A DNA stretch of 55,644 nucleotides from an uncultured Bacteroidales bacterium (lineage in GTDB: Bacteria > Bacteroidota > Bacteroidia > Bacteroidales > UBA932): positions 1 to 55,644 of the forward strand of contig CASFPH010000013.1 of the NCBI GenBank assembly GCA_949296645.1, in the 5' to 3' direction. Within the stretch, counting starts at the first letter, position 1, and each line of letters begins with the position of its first letter. The notes under the pieces were generated by a model. That model ran no database searches and was not told where the DNA came from. It worked only from the letters and a program-made list of their open reading frames with translations. The translations under genes and the position numbers were made by a program. Shown one piece after another: positions 26,789 through 36,275 of this stretch.

Positions 26789-29700
26789 TTAAAAAGTTAA
26801 GTTAAGACCGAATGTAAATCCAGCTACCGGCTTGATTGTTCCGAGAGGATATTCAGGGTCCTCATTGTATTTGTTGAAATTGATTGTAAACAGATTGTTT
26901 GCCTGTGCATAGATTTTGGCTGAACCTATACCGATGATCTTTGCTATTCTTGCAGGAAGGTTATAGCTTACATTGAGTTCCTGGAATCTGATATGCGATG
27001 CATTCTGAACCCTGTAGTCGAGGTAAGGATAAAAACGGTCCCAGAAATAGTATCTTTCCTCAACTTCAGGAATAGGGACAACCTTCATAGGGTCTCCGTT
27101 TGCCACTTCGCTGTAGAGCGAGTTAGGAAGAGCGGCTCCGCCTGTCATGGCATCGTAGTTGAAAATGGCTCCGTTAAACACATGTCCGAACTTTCCTGTA
27201 ATCATGAATGAAAGGTCGAAATCATAGATTTTGAATGTGGAGCTGAAGCCCATAGCCATAGGGGCGACTTTTGTACCCATATCGAGCATATAATCGCGAC
27301 CGTCGCCAGGAGTCCATCCTGTGAAATAATAAGTCTCGTCTCCGACACCTTTTACCATTGGATTTCCATCCTTGTCCACTCCTGCATACTGGAATGCCCA
27401 GAGAGAATTCGCATCATGCCCCTGAACGTATGCTGCCGTACCTCCGCCATAAAGGTCATATGCATTATAGGTCGTCTTGAAGAGTTTGTCGATATTGTTG
27501 TGATTATATGAGAAATTAACGCTACCGTACCACACAATGTCATTGCCCAGGATTTTCTGGGTAGATCCGAGTTCTATTTCAAAACCTCTGTTGGTCATTT
27601 CGGCCATGTTCAGTTTCTGGGTTTTTGTACCGTTTACGGCTGGTATGCTCATTGATACTATAAGATCCTTACCCTTCTTGTTGTAGAAATCCACCTTTCC
27701 GCTCAAAGCTCCTCCGAGAAAATCGAAATCTACACCAACATCAATCGTATTCGTACGTTCCCATCTCAGATTAGGATTACCGAAACTGCTTATCGATGCA
27801 GTGAAATCCTGTATATACTGATTCTGTGTACCCCCTACTGAAATCAGAGGCTGGAATGAAGTTGACTTGTCGACATTACCGTTGGAACCGTAAGTAGCCC
27901 TTACAAGCAGTCTGTCAATCCATACTATATCCTTCATGAAATCTTCTGCACCAAGATTCCAGCTTGCGCCTACAGACCAGAAGGGAGCGAAACGGTATTT
28001 AGGATCGTCGGTTATCAGGTTGGAAGCATCCGTCCTTGCGGAAGCCGATACCGTATATTTTCTGTCGAATGTATAGGACAGATTCGCATACATTGAAAAA
28101 TACCTGTCCGTAGAATATGAATATGAATGCGTATAAGGCAATGTAACGGTCCATCCCTGCCAGTTGGTAAGTTTCAGAGCTCCTGAACCTCCGACTCCGT
28201 TAGGGAAAGTACCAACAGTGAGTTTTTCATCATTGTAACCGTATGTTCTTGGGCTGGACATACCTTGAGCCACTCTGTTGGAAATTTCAGTACCGGCGAT
28301 GAAGCTTATATTGTGCCTGTCTGCAAATTCCCGATTGAAGTTGAGCTGATTCCTCCAGTTATAACTGTTCACTTCAGACTTGGACTGTTCAAGAAAACCG
28401 CCCTTAGGAAGATTAGGTTTGAGTTCGTTTGTCTCCATATCCCATGATGTATACGTATTCACCATATTGCGTACCGTAAATGTTGATTCATCATAGATAT
28501 CCTTGGTATTTATCTGATAGACCTCATACTGGAACTTGGAATCGAAATCAAGACCATTGATGATCTTAAATGTAAGACCGGCCTGTGCCCTGAGATTAAG
28601 GGTAGTTGTCTTCTTGTTGCGGCCTTGTCTCTCCAATATGGGATTATATGTCCAGTCTGAATACGGGAAATCTTTGTAAGGTACCCACCTTTCTATATTC
28701 GGCATATAGTACATATAATTTACCGGAACCGGATTGCCGTTCTCATCAACTATATCATCGTATCTTGAAAGTGACTGCCAGCTGTTGTCTCCGTTGTATC
28801 TGAGTTCCTCATAGCTGACTGCACCGTTGAAATAGAAATCCAGCCATTTGAAAACATTTACGTTTGTCCTGTAGTTGACCATGTACTTGTTGTTGGTATT
28901 TCCCTGAACATTCCCGTTCTGTCCTTTTCCGTTTCCGTTTTCATACATCAGGGAAAGTACATTCCGCATTTTCTCGCTGTTACCGTAGATACTGAGATTA
29001 TATTGCTGTGAGAAAGGATTGTCAAGCAGATAATCCCTGATCTGGTCCGTATTGTCAGTTTTCCTCAATTTGTCCAGAATCGAATTCATTTCAGCTTCCG
29101 AAAGGAAACCCAATCTGTGTTCGTTCATGGCCTCAACAGCGCGGGAATAAGCTCCTGTAAGATCCTGATTGGAGTTTTCATAAAGAGGCCACGGACCTCC
29201 GAAAAGATTCGTATTGAAACCTTTTGTCTCATACTCTATTATTTCGGAAGAAGACGCAAGATTCCTCGCGTACTCAAGGTCCATTTTGGAAGAGAATTTC
29301 CAGAATGAATTGAATTCTACTTTAACTCCTTTGTCAGCCTTTGCACCTTTGGAAGTCACAACTATGACACCATTGGCTGATTTTGCACCCCAGATGGAAG
29401 CTGCCGCAGCATCCTTCAATATCGAGATGCTTTCTATATCATTCGGGTTTAGCGAACTAAGTCCTCCTTCTATGGCAAAACCGTCGACAACCACCAGCGG
29501 AGACGCAACTGCATTGAGTGACGACTGTCCCCTGATCTCGAATTCGTATTCCCCGTCACTGTTCATTGTTGCCTGAACACCGGCTGCCACACCGACAAGT
29601 CTTGATGAAAGATCTGTAGAAGGCTTGTTAAGCTGCTCCACACCGACTATATTGAAAGATCCGGTAGCCCTTTCCTTGGAAATTGTCTGATAACCTGTAA

Positions 29701-30283
29701 CTACCACATCTTCCAGAGCAACCATGTCGGATTTCATTACAACATCGTAATAAGACTTGTTGTTCTGCACTTTAAGATCCAGCGAAACCATCCCTATGGA
29801 AGAGAACCTCAACACATCGCCGACTTTTGCCCTGATCGAGAATTTACCGTCGATATCCGAATAGACGCCTTTTTTGGTTGTCATATTCTGAATTGAAACA
29901 CCGGGAATCGACTCCTTGTTTTCATCCGTCACAAGTCCCTTTATCTCGATTTCGGAATTTTCAACAGGTGCTATTTCTACCGGTGTAAGAAAAACCTGCT
30001 TGCCTTCGATCTTGTATGCAATACCTACCTGGGCGAAAAAACGCTTGAAAAAAGCCGGAGCATCTTCATTTTCTGCAATTGCCGATGCAGGCATTTGGGC
30101 ATTTATCGCATCCGTATATGCAAATACATAACCGGATTGTTTTGTAACCTCCTGAAGCAGAGATTCCAATGTACCTCCGGATATACTGAAATTTAATTTC
30201 TGACCGAATACGGTCACAGAAAACATGAAAAACATTAAAGCCAGAACAGGCTTCAATATTCCACAATGATTTTTTCTTGACAT
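26789..30283 (-). CDS. SusC/RagA-family TonB-dependent transporter with STN signalling domain
   Basis: 1164 residues. Signal peptide (~1-27), STN/secretin-N domain (~33-100), carboxypeptidase-regulatory-like beta domain (~112-190), TonB-box region DVVVTGYQT (~192-200), plug with the SusC-specific GQSSLNAVASPLVVVDGF and IESISILKDAAAASIWGAK stretches, then a large beta barrel ending in Phe (FGLNLTF). The STN domain is the part that contacts a FecR-type anti-sigma factor in trans-envelope signalling, matching the FecR and ECF genes just upstream. The ligand is unknown. It starts 74 bases after the FecR stop, within a leader containing an inverted repeat. Confidence 0.94.
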   Translation of the reverse strand: MSRKNHCGILKPVLALMFFMFSVTVFGQKLNFSISGGTLESLLQEVTKQSGYVFAYTDAINAQMPASAIAENEDAPAFFKRFFAQVGIAYKIEGKQVFLTPVEIAPVENSEIEIKGLVTDENKESIPGVSIQNMTTKKGVYSDIDGKFSIRAKVGDVLRFSSIGMVSLDLKVQNNKSYYDVVMKSDMVALEDVVVTGYQTISKERATGSFNIVGVEQLNKPSTDLSSRLVGVAAGVQATMNSDGEYEFEIRGQSSLNAVASPLVVVDGFAIEGGLSSLNPNDIESISILKDAAAASIWGAKSANGVIVVTSKGAKADKGVKVEFNSFWKFSSKMDLEYARNLASSSEIIEYETKGFNTNLFGGPWPLYENSNQDLTGAYSRAVEAMNEHRLGFLSEAEMNSILDKLRKTDNTDQIRDYLLDNPFSQQYNLSIYGNSEKMRNVLSLMYENGNGKGQNGNVQGNTNNKYMVNYRTNVNVFKWLDFYFNGAVSYEELRYNGDNSWQSLSRYDDIVDENGNPVPVNYMYYMPNIERWVPYKDFPYSDWTYNPILERQGRNKKTTTLNLRAQAGLTFKIINGLDFDSKFQYEVYQINTKDIYDESTFTVRNMVNTYTSWDMETNELKPNLPKGGFLEQSKSEVNSYNWRNQLNFNREFADRHNISFIAGTEISNRVAQGMSSPRTYGYNDEKLTVGTFPNGVGGSGALKLTNWQGWTVTLPYTHSYSYSTDRYFSMYANLSYTFDRKYTVSASARTDASNLITDDPKYRFAPFWSVGASWNLGAEDFMKDIVWIDRLLVRATYGSNGNVDKSTSFQPLISVGGTQNQYIQDFTASISSFGNPNLRWERTNTIDVGVDFDFLGGALSGKVDFYNKKGKDLIVSMSIPAVNGTKTQKLNMAEMTNRGFEIELGSTQKILGNDIVWYGSVNFSYNHNNIDKLFKTTYNAYDLYGGGTAAYVQGHDANSLWAFQYAGVDKDGNPMVKGVGDETYYFTGWTPGDGRDYMLDMGTKVAPMAMGFSSTFKIYDFDLSFMITGKFGHVFNGAIFNYDAMTGGAALPNSLYSEVANGDPMKVVPIPEVEERYYFWDRFYPYLDYRVQNASHIRFQELNVSYNLPARIAKIIGIGSAKIYAQANNLFTINFNKYNEDPEYPLGTIKPVAGFTFGLNLTF

Positions 30284-30294
30284 ATGATACTATT

Positions 30295-30341
30295 TTAGGG
30301 TTATTACGAGATTTATATCCACGATTCGTAACAATCCCTAA
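30295..30341 (-). promoter_or_regulatory. imperfect inverted repeat in the SusC leader
   Basis: On the minus strand a TTAGGG...GTTACGA arm faces a TCGTAAT...CCCTAA arm (15-16 bases each, nearly complementary), spanning most of the FecR-SusC gap. It could be an operator, an RNA hairpin or part of an ECF-dependent promoter. Confidence 0.45.
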
Positions 30342-30357
30342 ACAATATCATATAAAA

Positions 30358-31392
30358 TTATTTTCTCAAAAAGAGAGTCACGACAGTCTTGTCTATCCTG
30401 TAATCGATAAGGGAACAATAACGCAGTATGTCAAGTACGTTGTCTATGGAAGCCTGTTCGTAAACGGTTGCCGTAAATCTGTAATCGTATACGCCAGGAT
30501 CCTTGACCACAAAGGAAACCCCGTACCAGCGTTCAAGATCTTTGAGAACCTGTTCTACGGGAGTTGATTTGAAATAAAGCACACCGTCCTTCCAGGCAGT
30601 CTTCTCCTTGTAGTCCGAAACAACGACAGGACGCTCCGTAAGTTCCGGTATTTCTTCCACAACAAAAGATTCCTTGGGTTTAAGGACCGTAACATCATAA
30701 TCATCACGTTCTTCGTTCTTGGTATAAACGGTAACTTTACCTGATATAAGCGTCGTACTTACAGATGATTCGTTTTCATATGCCCTTAGGTTGAATTCAG
30801 TACCCTTTACCATCACGTAAACATCCTTGGCCCTGATCATCATCGGCCAAAGGGAATCCGATTTCACGCTGAAATATCCTTCTCCATCCAGAAGTACGTT
30901 ACGGCGATCAGAGGCAAAACGGTTCGGATATGTTATTCTTGAATCGGAATTCAGCCATACTACAGAACCGTCAGGCAGTTCCACCCTGGATTTTGCACCT
31001 TTGGGAGTGTAGATAGTTGTCGAAACCGAATCCGGAATATCGGCGACCATGTGCACCGGTTCAACCGTATTCTCATCCTGCCCCCCTCCTGAAAGGAGAA
31101 ATATGTTTATACCCAATGATATCACGAATACGGCAGCAGCCGCATACCTCCACCACATGAACATCATGACATTCTTCGTTTTTCCTTTTCCCTTTATTTC
31201 ATCCGCCATTCTCATATGTCTCTGATCCGGAGATGAATTCTCGTTTGCAACAGCATCGAGCACATAAAGCGATTTCAATTCGAAAAAATACTTTCTGTTC
31301 ATATCCGATGAAAGTATCCATTTTTCCACTGAAATTTTTTCATCACCTGTAAGTGAGCCCTCGATATATCTTATCAGTAATTTTTTGTTCAT
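30358..31392 (-). CDS. FecR-family anti-sigma factor
   Basis: 344 residues. A cytoplasmic N-terminal region (1-~80, with EGSLTGDEKISVEKWI) binds the sigma factor, a single transmembrane helix lies at ~82-100, and the periplasmic FecR domain includes PKGAKSRVELPDGSVVWLNSDS (~135-155) and GEGYFSVK. A C-terminal DUF4974-type domain ends the protein. It transmits the signal from the STN domain of the SusC transporter to the ECF factor. It lies 14 bases after the sigma gene. Confidence 0.94.
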   Translation of the reverse strand: MNKKLLIRYIEGSLTGDEKISVEKWILSSDMNRKYFFELKSLYVLDAVANENSSPDQRHMRMADEIKGKGKTKNVMMFMWWRYAAAAVFVISLGINIFLLSGGGQDENTVEPVHMVADIPDSVSTTIYTPKGAKSRVELPDGSVVWLNSDSRITYPNRFASDRRNVLLDGEGYFSVKSDSLWPMMIRAKDVYVMVKGTEFNLRAYENESSVSTTLISGKVTVYTKNEERDDYDVTVLKPKESFVVEEIPELTERPVVVSDYKEKTAWKDGVLYFKSTPVEQVLKDLERWYGVSFVVKDPGVYDYRFTATVYEQASIDNVLDILRYCSLIDYRIDKTVVTLFLRK

Positions 31393-31406
31393 CGTATCAG
31401 TTTTAA

Positions 31407-32003
31407 TTATCTTCCTCCGAAAAAAGTTCCTATAATTATTACCAACAAATGCATATAATCCCTAAACATTGAACGCAAAACCTTCAACGCAGACATCATT
31501 CGATATTCAATATTCTTCACGGAAACACCTTGAAGTGCAGCTATCTCATCATACTTTTTACCGTATATTCTGTTAAGCCTGAATGCTTCCCTTGTTTTCT
31601 CCGGCATGATTTCATATGCATTCTTCAACAATCTGTTGATCTCATCCAGGGAAACATCATAAAATGGGAAAGCATCCATCGATGCAGCCGAAATCTCCGA
31701 ATTAATTCTGACTGTCTGCTCGGAATAGTTTTTCCCGTAAGACAACTTTCTGAAATGTTTCAAGGATGCATTCTTTGCCGACTGCAACAGATATGACAAA
31801 ACATTCCCCTCCGGATCGATATTTTCTATATTCTCCCAGAAAGAGGCAAATACCTCTTGCGTAATTTCTTCCGCGAGATCACGGTCATATACATAATAAT
31901 AGACAAACGTTTCTATCCTCCTGACGTATTTACAATATACATCATCAAAAAAATTCTGATAATTTCTATTTGGACGTTCTTTTTTCACACCACGAATATA
32001 CAT
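31407..32003 (-). CDS. ECF-type RNA polymerase sigma factor
   Basis: 198 residues from the ATG at 32003. Region 2 is YCKYVRRIETFVYYYVYDRDLAEEITQEVF-like near the N terminus, and region 4 (TREAFRLNRIYGKKYDEIAALQGVSVKNIEYRM) is a clear helix-turn-helix. It is the sigma half of a FecR-controlled, TonB-receptor-triggered system and probably drives the SusC operon and itself. Start choice is difficult: the frame is open back to a GTG at 32048, directly after the pnp stop, but that segment is the pnp terminator hairpin and T-tract. The ATG at 32003 follows the eight T directly. Confidence 0.9.
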   Translation of the reverse strand: MYIRGVKKERPNRNYQNFFDDVYCKYVRRIETFVYYYVYDRDLAEEITQEVFASFWENIENIDPEGNVLSYLLQSAKNASLKHFRKLSYGKNYSEQTVRINSEISAASMDAFPFYDVSLDEINRLLKNAYEIMPEKTREAFRLNRIYGKKYDEIAALQGVSVKNIEYRMMSALKVLRSMFRDYMHLLVIIIGTFFGGR

Positions 32004-32030
32004 AAAAAAAAGCGGCATCATGTGCCGCCT
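32004..32030 (-). terminator. pnp terminator abutting the sigma-factor start codon
   Basis: On the minus strand a 6-bp GC-rich stem (32012-32017 with 32023-32028, loop 5) is followed by eight T (32004-32011), then immediately by the ATG of the ECF sigma gene at 32003. Confidence 0.85.
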
Positions 32031-32050
32031 TTCATTTATTTTAATCACAC

Positions 32051-34276
32051 TCAGTTTTTCTTTCTGTCATGTCCCCTTCTGTCACCCTTCTGTCCGTCTT
32101 TTCTGGGACCGCGCCTTTCTCCTTCAGGCCTTGGCCTTCTTTCCGGCTCAACATAACCTTCAGGCTTTTCAAGAAGCGCCTTCCTTGAAAGTCTCATCTT
32201 TCCGGTCTTGGAATCTATTTCAAGAAGTTTGACTTCCACTTCGTCGCCTACCTTGAGTACATCCTCTACCTTTTCGACCTTGCCCCACTCGATTTCCGAT
32301 ATATGGAGAAGACCTTCCTTTCCTGGAAGTATCTGTACGAAAGCGCCGAATTCAAGAATGGAAACAACTTTACCCTTGTATACCTGTCCTACTTCCGGAA
32401 CAGTAACAATACCCTTTATCCAGTTGAGCGCGGCATCCATGGATTCCTTGTTTTCACCGAAGATATCTACGGAACCTGTTCCGTTGTCATTTTCGGTAAT
32501 GGTAATTGTAGTACCGGTTGTCTTCTGTATCTCCTGGATAACCTTTCCGCCTGTTCCGATTACAGCTCCGATGAATTCGCCAGGAATTATTATCTGGACG
32601 ATTCTAGGTACATGTGGCTTGTAGTCTTCCCTTGGCTCGGAGATGCACTTCATCATTTCGCCCATGATATGCATCCTGCCCTGACGAGCCTGTTCTAGAG
32701 CACGTTCGAGCACTTCGTATGAAAGACCGTCGACCTTTATATCCATCTGGGTAGCGGTAATACCGTCCTTCGTCCCAGTCACTTTGAAGTCCATGTCTCC
32801 GAGATGGTCCTCATCACCGAGTATGTCCGAAAGGATAGCCAGTCTTCCGCTTGCATTGTCTGAAATAAGACCCATGGCTATACCGGCAACAGGTTTCTTT
32901 ATCTTGACACCTGCATCCATAAGAGCAAGAGTGCCGGCACATACGGTTGCCATTGATGAAGAACCGTTTGATTCGAGTATATCTGATACGACCCTTACGG
33001 CGTACGGATTTTCTTCTCCTACCGGAACCACTGCCTTCAGAGCTCTGAGAGCAAGATTTCCATGTCCGATTTCCCTTCTTCCAACACCCCTCTGCGCTTT
33101 AGCCTCTCCGGTAGAGAAAGGAGGGAAGTTGTAATGGAGTACGAACTGTTCGGTTCCCTGGACGAGTACCTCATCCATTTCCTTCATATCAAGTTTGGTA
33201 CCCAGCGTTACCGTTGAAAGTGACTGGGTTTCACCTCTTGTAAATATTGCTGAACCATGGGCACCCGGCAAATAGTCCACTTCACACCAAATAGGTCTGA
33301 TTTCGGTAGTGCTTCTTCCGTCAAGACGCACACCCTCATCAAGAATCATGTTCCTCATGGCATTCTTCTCAACATCGTGATAGTATCTTGAAACCATCAT
33401 GGCCTTTGCCTCTCTTTCCTCTTCAGGAATTGTTTCCATGAATTCTTCCTTCAATGCGTCGAAAGCGTCTGTCCTTTCATGCTTTGATGTACCGGCCTTG
33501 GCAATGGCATAACATCTGTCATAGCAGAATTTCTTTACAGCTTCCCTCAATTCCTCATCGTTTTCCTCATGGCAATAGACTCTCTTTTCCGTCTTGCCTA
33601 CGGCTTCGGTCAACTCCATCTGCACCTTGCAGTGTTTCTTGATTTCCTCATGCGCGAACTTTATTGCAGCAAGCATGTCGGCTTCAGAAACCTCCTTCAT
33701 TTCACCTTCAACCATCATGATGTTATCATAAGTTGCTGCGACCATGATATCTATATCAGCCTTTTCGAGTTCCGAGAAAGTAGGGTTTATCACAAGATTA
33801 CCATCTATTCTGGCCACCCTGACCTCCGATATTGGTCCGTTGAAAGGAATGTCACTGACAGCCAGCGCTGCAGATGCAGCAAGACCGGCAAGAGCATCAG
33901 GCATGGTTTCCTTATCTGCGGATATCAGGTTTACCGTAACATATACTTCTGCATGGAAATCATCCGGGAAAAGAGGCCTCAAAGCTCTGTCCACCAGTCT
34001 GGCAACCAGGATTTCCGCATCAGTAGCCCTTCCTTCCCTCTTGTTGAATCCGCCCGGGAATCTGCCTGCCGCAGCGAATTTTTCCTTATATTCCACCTGC
34101 AAAGGCATAAAATCAACGTCTTCCTTGGCATCCTTTGCACATGTTACGGCTGCCAGGAGCATAGTCTTTCCCATTTTCAATACAACGGAACCGTCCGCCT
34201 GCTTGGCCAATTTTCCTGTTTCGAGTTCGATAACTCTTCCATCCGAAAGTTCGATGGTCTTCTTAACAATATTCAT
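32051..34276 (-). CDS. pnp: polyribonucleotide nucleotidyltransferase (PNPase)
   Basis: 741 residues. 3'-5' phosphorolytic exoribonuclease for mRNA decay. It has two RNase PH-like domains, the first with [11 protein letters not shown] near 75 and the second with [11 protein letters not shown], followed by a KH domain ([21 protein letters not shown]) and an S1 domain ([33 protein letters not shown]). A basic Arg/Gly/Lys-rich tail ends the protein. It follows rpsO, the usual arrangement, but with a terminator between them. Confidence 0.97.
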   Translation of the reverse strand: MNIVKKTIELSDGRVIELETGKLAKQADGSVVLKMGKTMLLAAVTCAKDAKEDVDFMPLQVEYKEKFAAAGRFPGGFNKREGRATDAEILVARLVDRALRPLFPDDFHAEVYVTVNLISADKETMPDALAGLAASAALAVSDIPFNGPISEVRVARIDGNLVINPTFSELEKADIDIMVAATYDNIMMVEGEMKEVSEADMLAAIKFAHEEIKKHCKVQMELTEAVGKTEKRVYCHEENDEELREAVKKFCYDRCYAIAKAGTSKHERTDAFDALKEEFMETIPEEEREAKAMMVSRYYHDVEKNAMRNMILDEGVRLDGRSTTEIRPIWCEVDYLPGAHGSAIFTRGETQSLSTVTLGTKLDMKEMDEVLVQGTEQFVLHYNFPPFSTGEAKAQRGVGRREIGHGNLALRALKAVVPVGEENPYAVRVVSDILESNGSSSMATVCAGTLALMDAGVKIKKPVAGIAMGLISDNASGRLAILSDILGDEDHLGDMDFKVTGTKDGITATQMDIKVDGLSYEVLERALEQARQGRMHIMGEMMKCISEPREDYKPHVPRIVQIIIPGEFIGAVIGTGGKVIQEIQKTTGTTITITENDNGTGSVDIFGENKESMDAALNWIKGIVTVPEVGQVYKGKVVSILEFGAFVQILPGKEGLLHISEIEWGKVEKVEDVLKVGDEVEVKLLEIDSKTGKMRLSRKALLEKPEGYVEPERRPRPEGERRGPRKDGQKGDRRGHDRKKN

Positions 34277-34390
34277 AAGTTTTTCAAAAGAATCCGCCTC
34301 CCCCTATGGGAGTAATTAAATTAATATTTTCCGCTCATTCCGGCCATCCGCGGATTCTGATAATTTAACAGCCGGAATTTGAATCGTAAT

Positions 34391-34433
34391 CTAAAAAGAA
34401 ATGGGATGTTCAATATGAACTTGGACATCCCAT
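34391..34433 (-). terminator. rpsO terminator / rpsO-pnp intercistronic hairpin
   Basis: ATGGGATGTTC (34401-34411) pairs with GGACATCCCAT (34423-34433) on the minus strand, followed by TTTCTTTTTAG. It lies between rpsO and pnp. Confidence 0.75.
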
Positions 34434-34465
34434 CAGTAAATTTTTCTATTTTTCCACGAGTCCTG

Positions 34466-34741
34466 TTATTTACGCAGATTAAGCGCTTTGACAACAGCTC
34501 TGTATCTTTCAATGTCTACGTCCTTGAGGTAATCAAGAAGACGACGACGCTTACCTACCAGTCTCAGAAGAGATCTCTGGGTATTGTAATCCTTCTTGTT
34601 GGATTTCATGTGGTTGGTAAGGTGATCGATACGGTAGGAAAATAAAGCAATCTGGCTCTCAGGAGAGCCGGTGTCAGTATTAGACTTTCCGTACTGTCCG
34701 AAAATCTCTTGCTTTTTGTCTGAATTCAAATAATTTGACAT
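34466..34741 (-). CDS. rpsO: ribosomal protein S15
   Basis: 91 residues. A primary 16S-binding small-subunit protein. Signatures are TGSPESQIALFSYRIDHLTNHM and RSLLRLVGKRRRLLDYLKDVD. Normal length apart from a slightly longer N terminus (MSNYLNSDKKQEIFGQYG). It has its own promoter and terminator and precedes pnp. Confidence 0.97.
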   Translation of the reverse strand: MSNYLNSDKKQEIFGQYGKSNTDTGSPESQIALFSYRIDHLTNHMKSNKKDYNTQRSLLRLVGKRRRLLDYLKDVDIERYRAVVKALNLRK

Positions 34742-34776
34742 GATGCAACTAGATTAAATTTGTTTTATTTGGCGTG

Positions 34777-34806
34777 CAAAAGTAATGATTATTTTTCAAT
34801 CTCAAA
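34777..34806 (-). promoter_or_regulatory. promoter of rpsO
   Basis: Minus-strand TTTG (34803-34806), 18-base spacer, TACTTTTG (34777-34784), about 36 bases before the rpsO ATG. Confidence 0.65.
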
Positions 34807-34844
34807 AATATTTGGATTATTTTCGCCGGAAAGATGAAACACCT

Positions 34845-35459
34845 ATGACAGAAACGTTTTTCATAGAGAAAGCAGGCACCGGTATCGAAATAACCAGAGG
34901 GAAAAAATACCGCAGAATAAGTCTGAAAATAGACCACAGGGGAAAACTTGTCGCCACAGCCCCGCTTTCATGTACGTACGGGTCGGTCATACGTTTTGCG
35001 GAATCCAAGACCGGATGGATCCGCTCGGCAATGGAAAGAGCGAGACTGAGAAAAGAAGAAACCGAAAAACTTGCACGGACAATTCATTGCTGCGAGGCGG
35101 AGGCTCTCCGCAAGACGGCAAGGGAAATACTGCCCCCAAGAGTGAAGCAGATCAACGATTCCTTTTTAAAGGCAAAATATAACCGCATATGCATCAAGGA
35201 CAACAAGTCAAACTGGGGAAGCTGCTCATCGAAAGGCAACATAAACCTCAACATGCATCTCGTCCAACTGCCAGCCGAACTTGCCGATTATGTCATAAAA
35301 CACGAACTCTGCCATCTGGAATACATGAACCACGGCAGAAACTTCCACAATCTGCTTGACAGGCTATGCAATGGACAAGAAAAGGAACTTTCCGCCAGAC
35401 TGCGGAAATATTCCTTTCTACTTGAAAATCATGACAACAATCAATCAGTCAAGGATTGA
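34845..35459 (+). CDS. YgjP/DUF45-family zinc metallopeptidase-like protein
   Basis: 204 residues. The zinc motif HELCH is at 153-157, followed by MNHGRNFH with the third ligand. The N-terminal half has RRISLKIDHRGKLVATAP and the middle NWGSCSSKGNINLN, both typical of DUF45 (YgjP/SprT-like). The physiological substrate of this family is not settled. The start at 34845 is preferred over an ATG 60 bases upstream, which lies in the rpsO promoter. Its last 11 bases overlap the convergent end of the small TPR gene. Confidence 0.85.
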   Translation: MTETFFIEKAGTGIEITRGKKYRRISLKIDHRGKLVATAPLSCTYGSVIRFAESKTGWIRSAMERARLRKEETEKLARTIHCCEAEALRKTAREILPPRVKQINDSFLKAKYNRICIKDNKSNWGSCSSKGNINLNMHLVQLPAELADYVIKHELCHLEYMNHGRNFHNLLDRLCNGQEKELSARLRKYSFLLENHDNNQSVKD

Positions 35460-35643
35460 TAAGATCCGTATTACGGTAATCCAATATGTCATTCAATATT
35501 TCTATGGCCGTCATGGCAGGACCGTCAGGATTCAGTTCCGCCGACTTTCGGTAAGCATTGATGGCATCCCCGAAACGGCCTTCCCTTCTGAATCCGTTTC
35601 CTATTTCATACCATTCCTCAGCTGTAAAGACTTTCTGCTCCAT
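35449..35643 (-). CDS. small TPR-like protein at the end of the rnf operon
   Basis: 64 residues containing one clear TPR-like helix pair (AEEWYEIGNGFRREGRFGDAINAYRKSAELNP), with no signal peptide. It starts 11 bases after the rnfA stop, so it is probably the last gene of the rnf transcript. A single repeat is too short for a classical TPR scaffold; it may act as an adaptor or dimerise. No function is assigned. An upstream extension of the frame would overlap rnfA and is rejected. Confidence 0.65.
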   Translation of the reverse strand: MEQKVFTAEEWYEIGNGFRREGRFGDAINAYRKSAELNPDGPAMTAIEILNDILDYRNTDLINP

Positions 35644-35654
35644 ACCCCTGCTTT

Positions 35655-36254
35655 TTATACAAGCCCCGCAAATCCCATAAAGGCCATTGCAAGTATCCCT
35701 GCCGTAACGAGCGCAATAGGAACACCCCTGAAATCCTTGGGAACAGATGAAAGTTCCAGCTGCTCTCTCAAACCTGCAAACAGAGTCATCGCCAGACCAA
35801 AGCCAAGAGCCGTTGAGACCGCATACCATACGGATTCCACCAGATTAAGCATATGGGCTTCGCCCCCGAAAGAGAATTCTTTGGATACAACCAGAATTGC
35901 CACACCCAGTACGGCACAGTTGGTAGTTATCAGAGGAAGGAAAATTCCAAGAGCCTGATAAAGAGACGGACTTATTTTCTTGAGTATTATCTCCACCATC
36001 TGAACCACAGAAGCTATTACCACTATGAAACTGACCGTCTGCATGAATGTGATGCCGAGCGGCACCAGAATGAAATAATGAAGCAGATATGTCAGCATCG
36101 TTGCAACCGCCATTACAAAGCACACAGCCCCTGACATGCCGACTGCGGTACTTACTTTATTGGAGACACCCAGAAACGGACATATCCCCAAAAACTGCGA
36201 CAACAGTATGTTGTTTACGAAAACAGCCGATATTATGATCAATATATATTCCAT
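35655..36254 (-). CDS. rnfA: Rnf/Rsx electron transport complex subunit A
   Basis: 199 residues, about six membrane helices. It begins MEYILIIISAVFVNNILLSQFLGICPFLG, the signature of RnfA/NqrE-type subunits. Together with RnfE it forms the paired inverted membrane core of the complex, with a membrane-embedded iron-sulfur site formed by conserved cysteines. Gene order here is rseC-rnfB-C-D-G-E-A. Confidence 0.96.
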   Translation of the reverse strand: MEYILIIISAVFVNNILLSQFLGICPFLGVSNKVSTAVGMSGAVCFVMAVATMLTYLLHYFILVPLGITFMQTVSFIVVIASVVQMVEIILKKISPSLYQALGIFLPLITTNCAVLGVAILVVSKEFSFGGEAHMLNLVESVWYAVSTALGFGLAMTLFAGLREQLELSSVPKDFRGVPIALVTAGILAMAFMGFAGLV

Positions 36255-36275
36255 AACTTCTATTTTATTTCAAGT

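Noticed and set aside
33569..34319. Long plus-strand frames (191 and 248 codons) opposite pnp
   Set aside because: They are shadows of pnp on the other strand; no motifs and no independent promoter.
35644..35829. N-terminal extension of the small TPR protein to 35829
   Set aside because: The extra 62 residues overlap rnfA in another frame and are cysteine- and glycine-rich in a way typical of out-of-frame translation.
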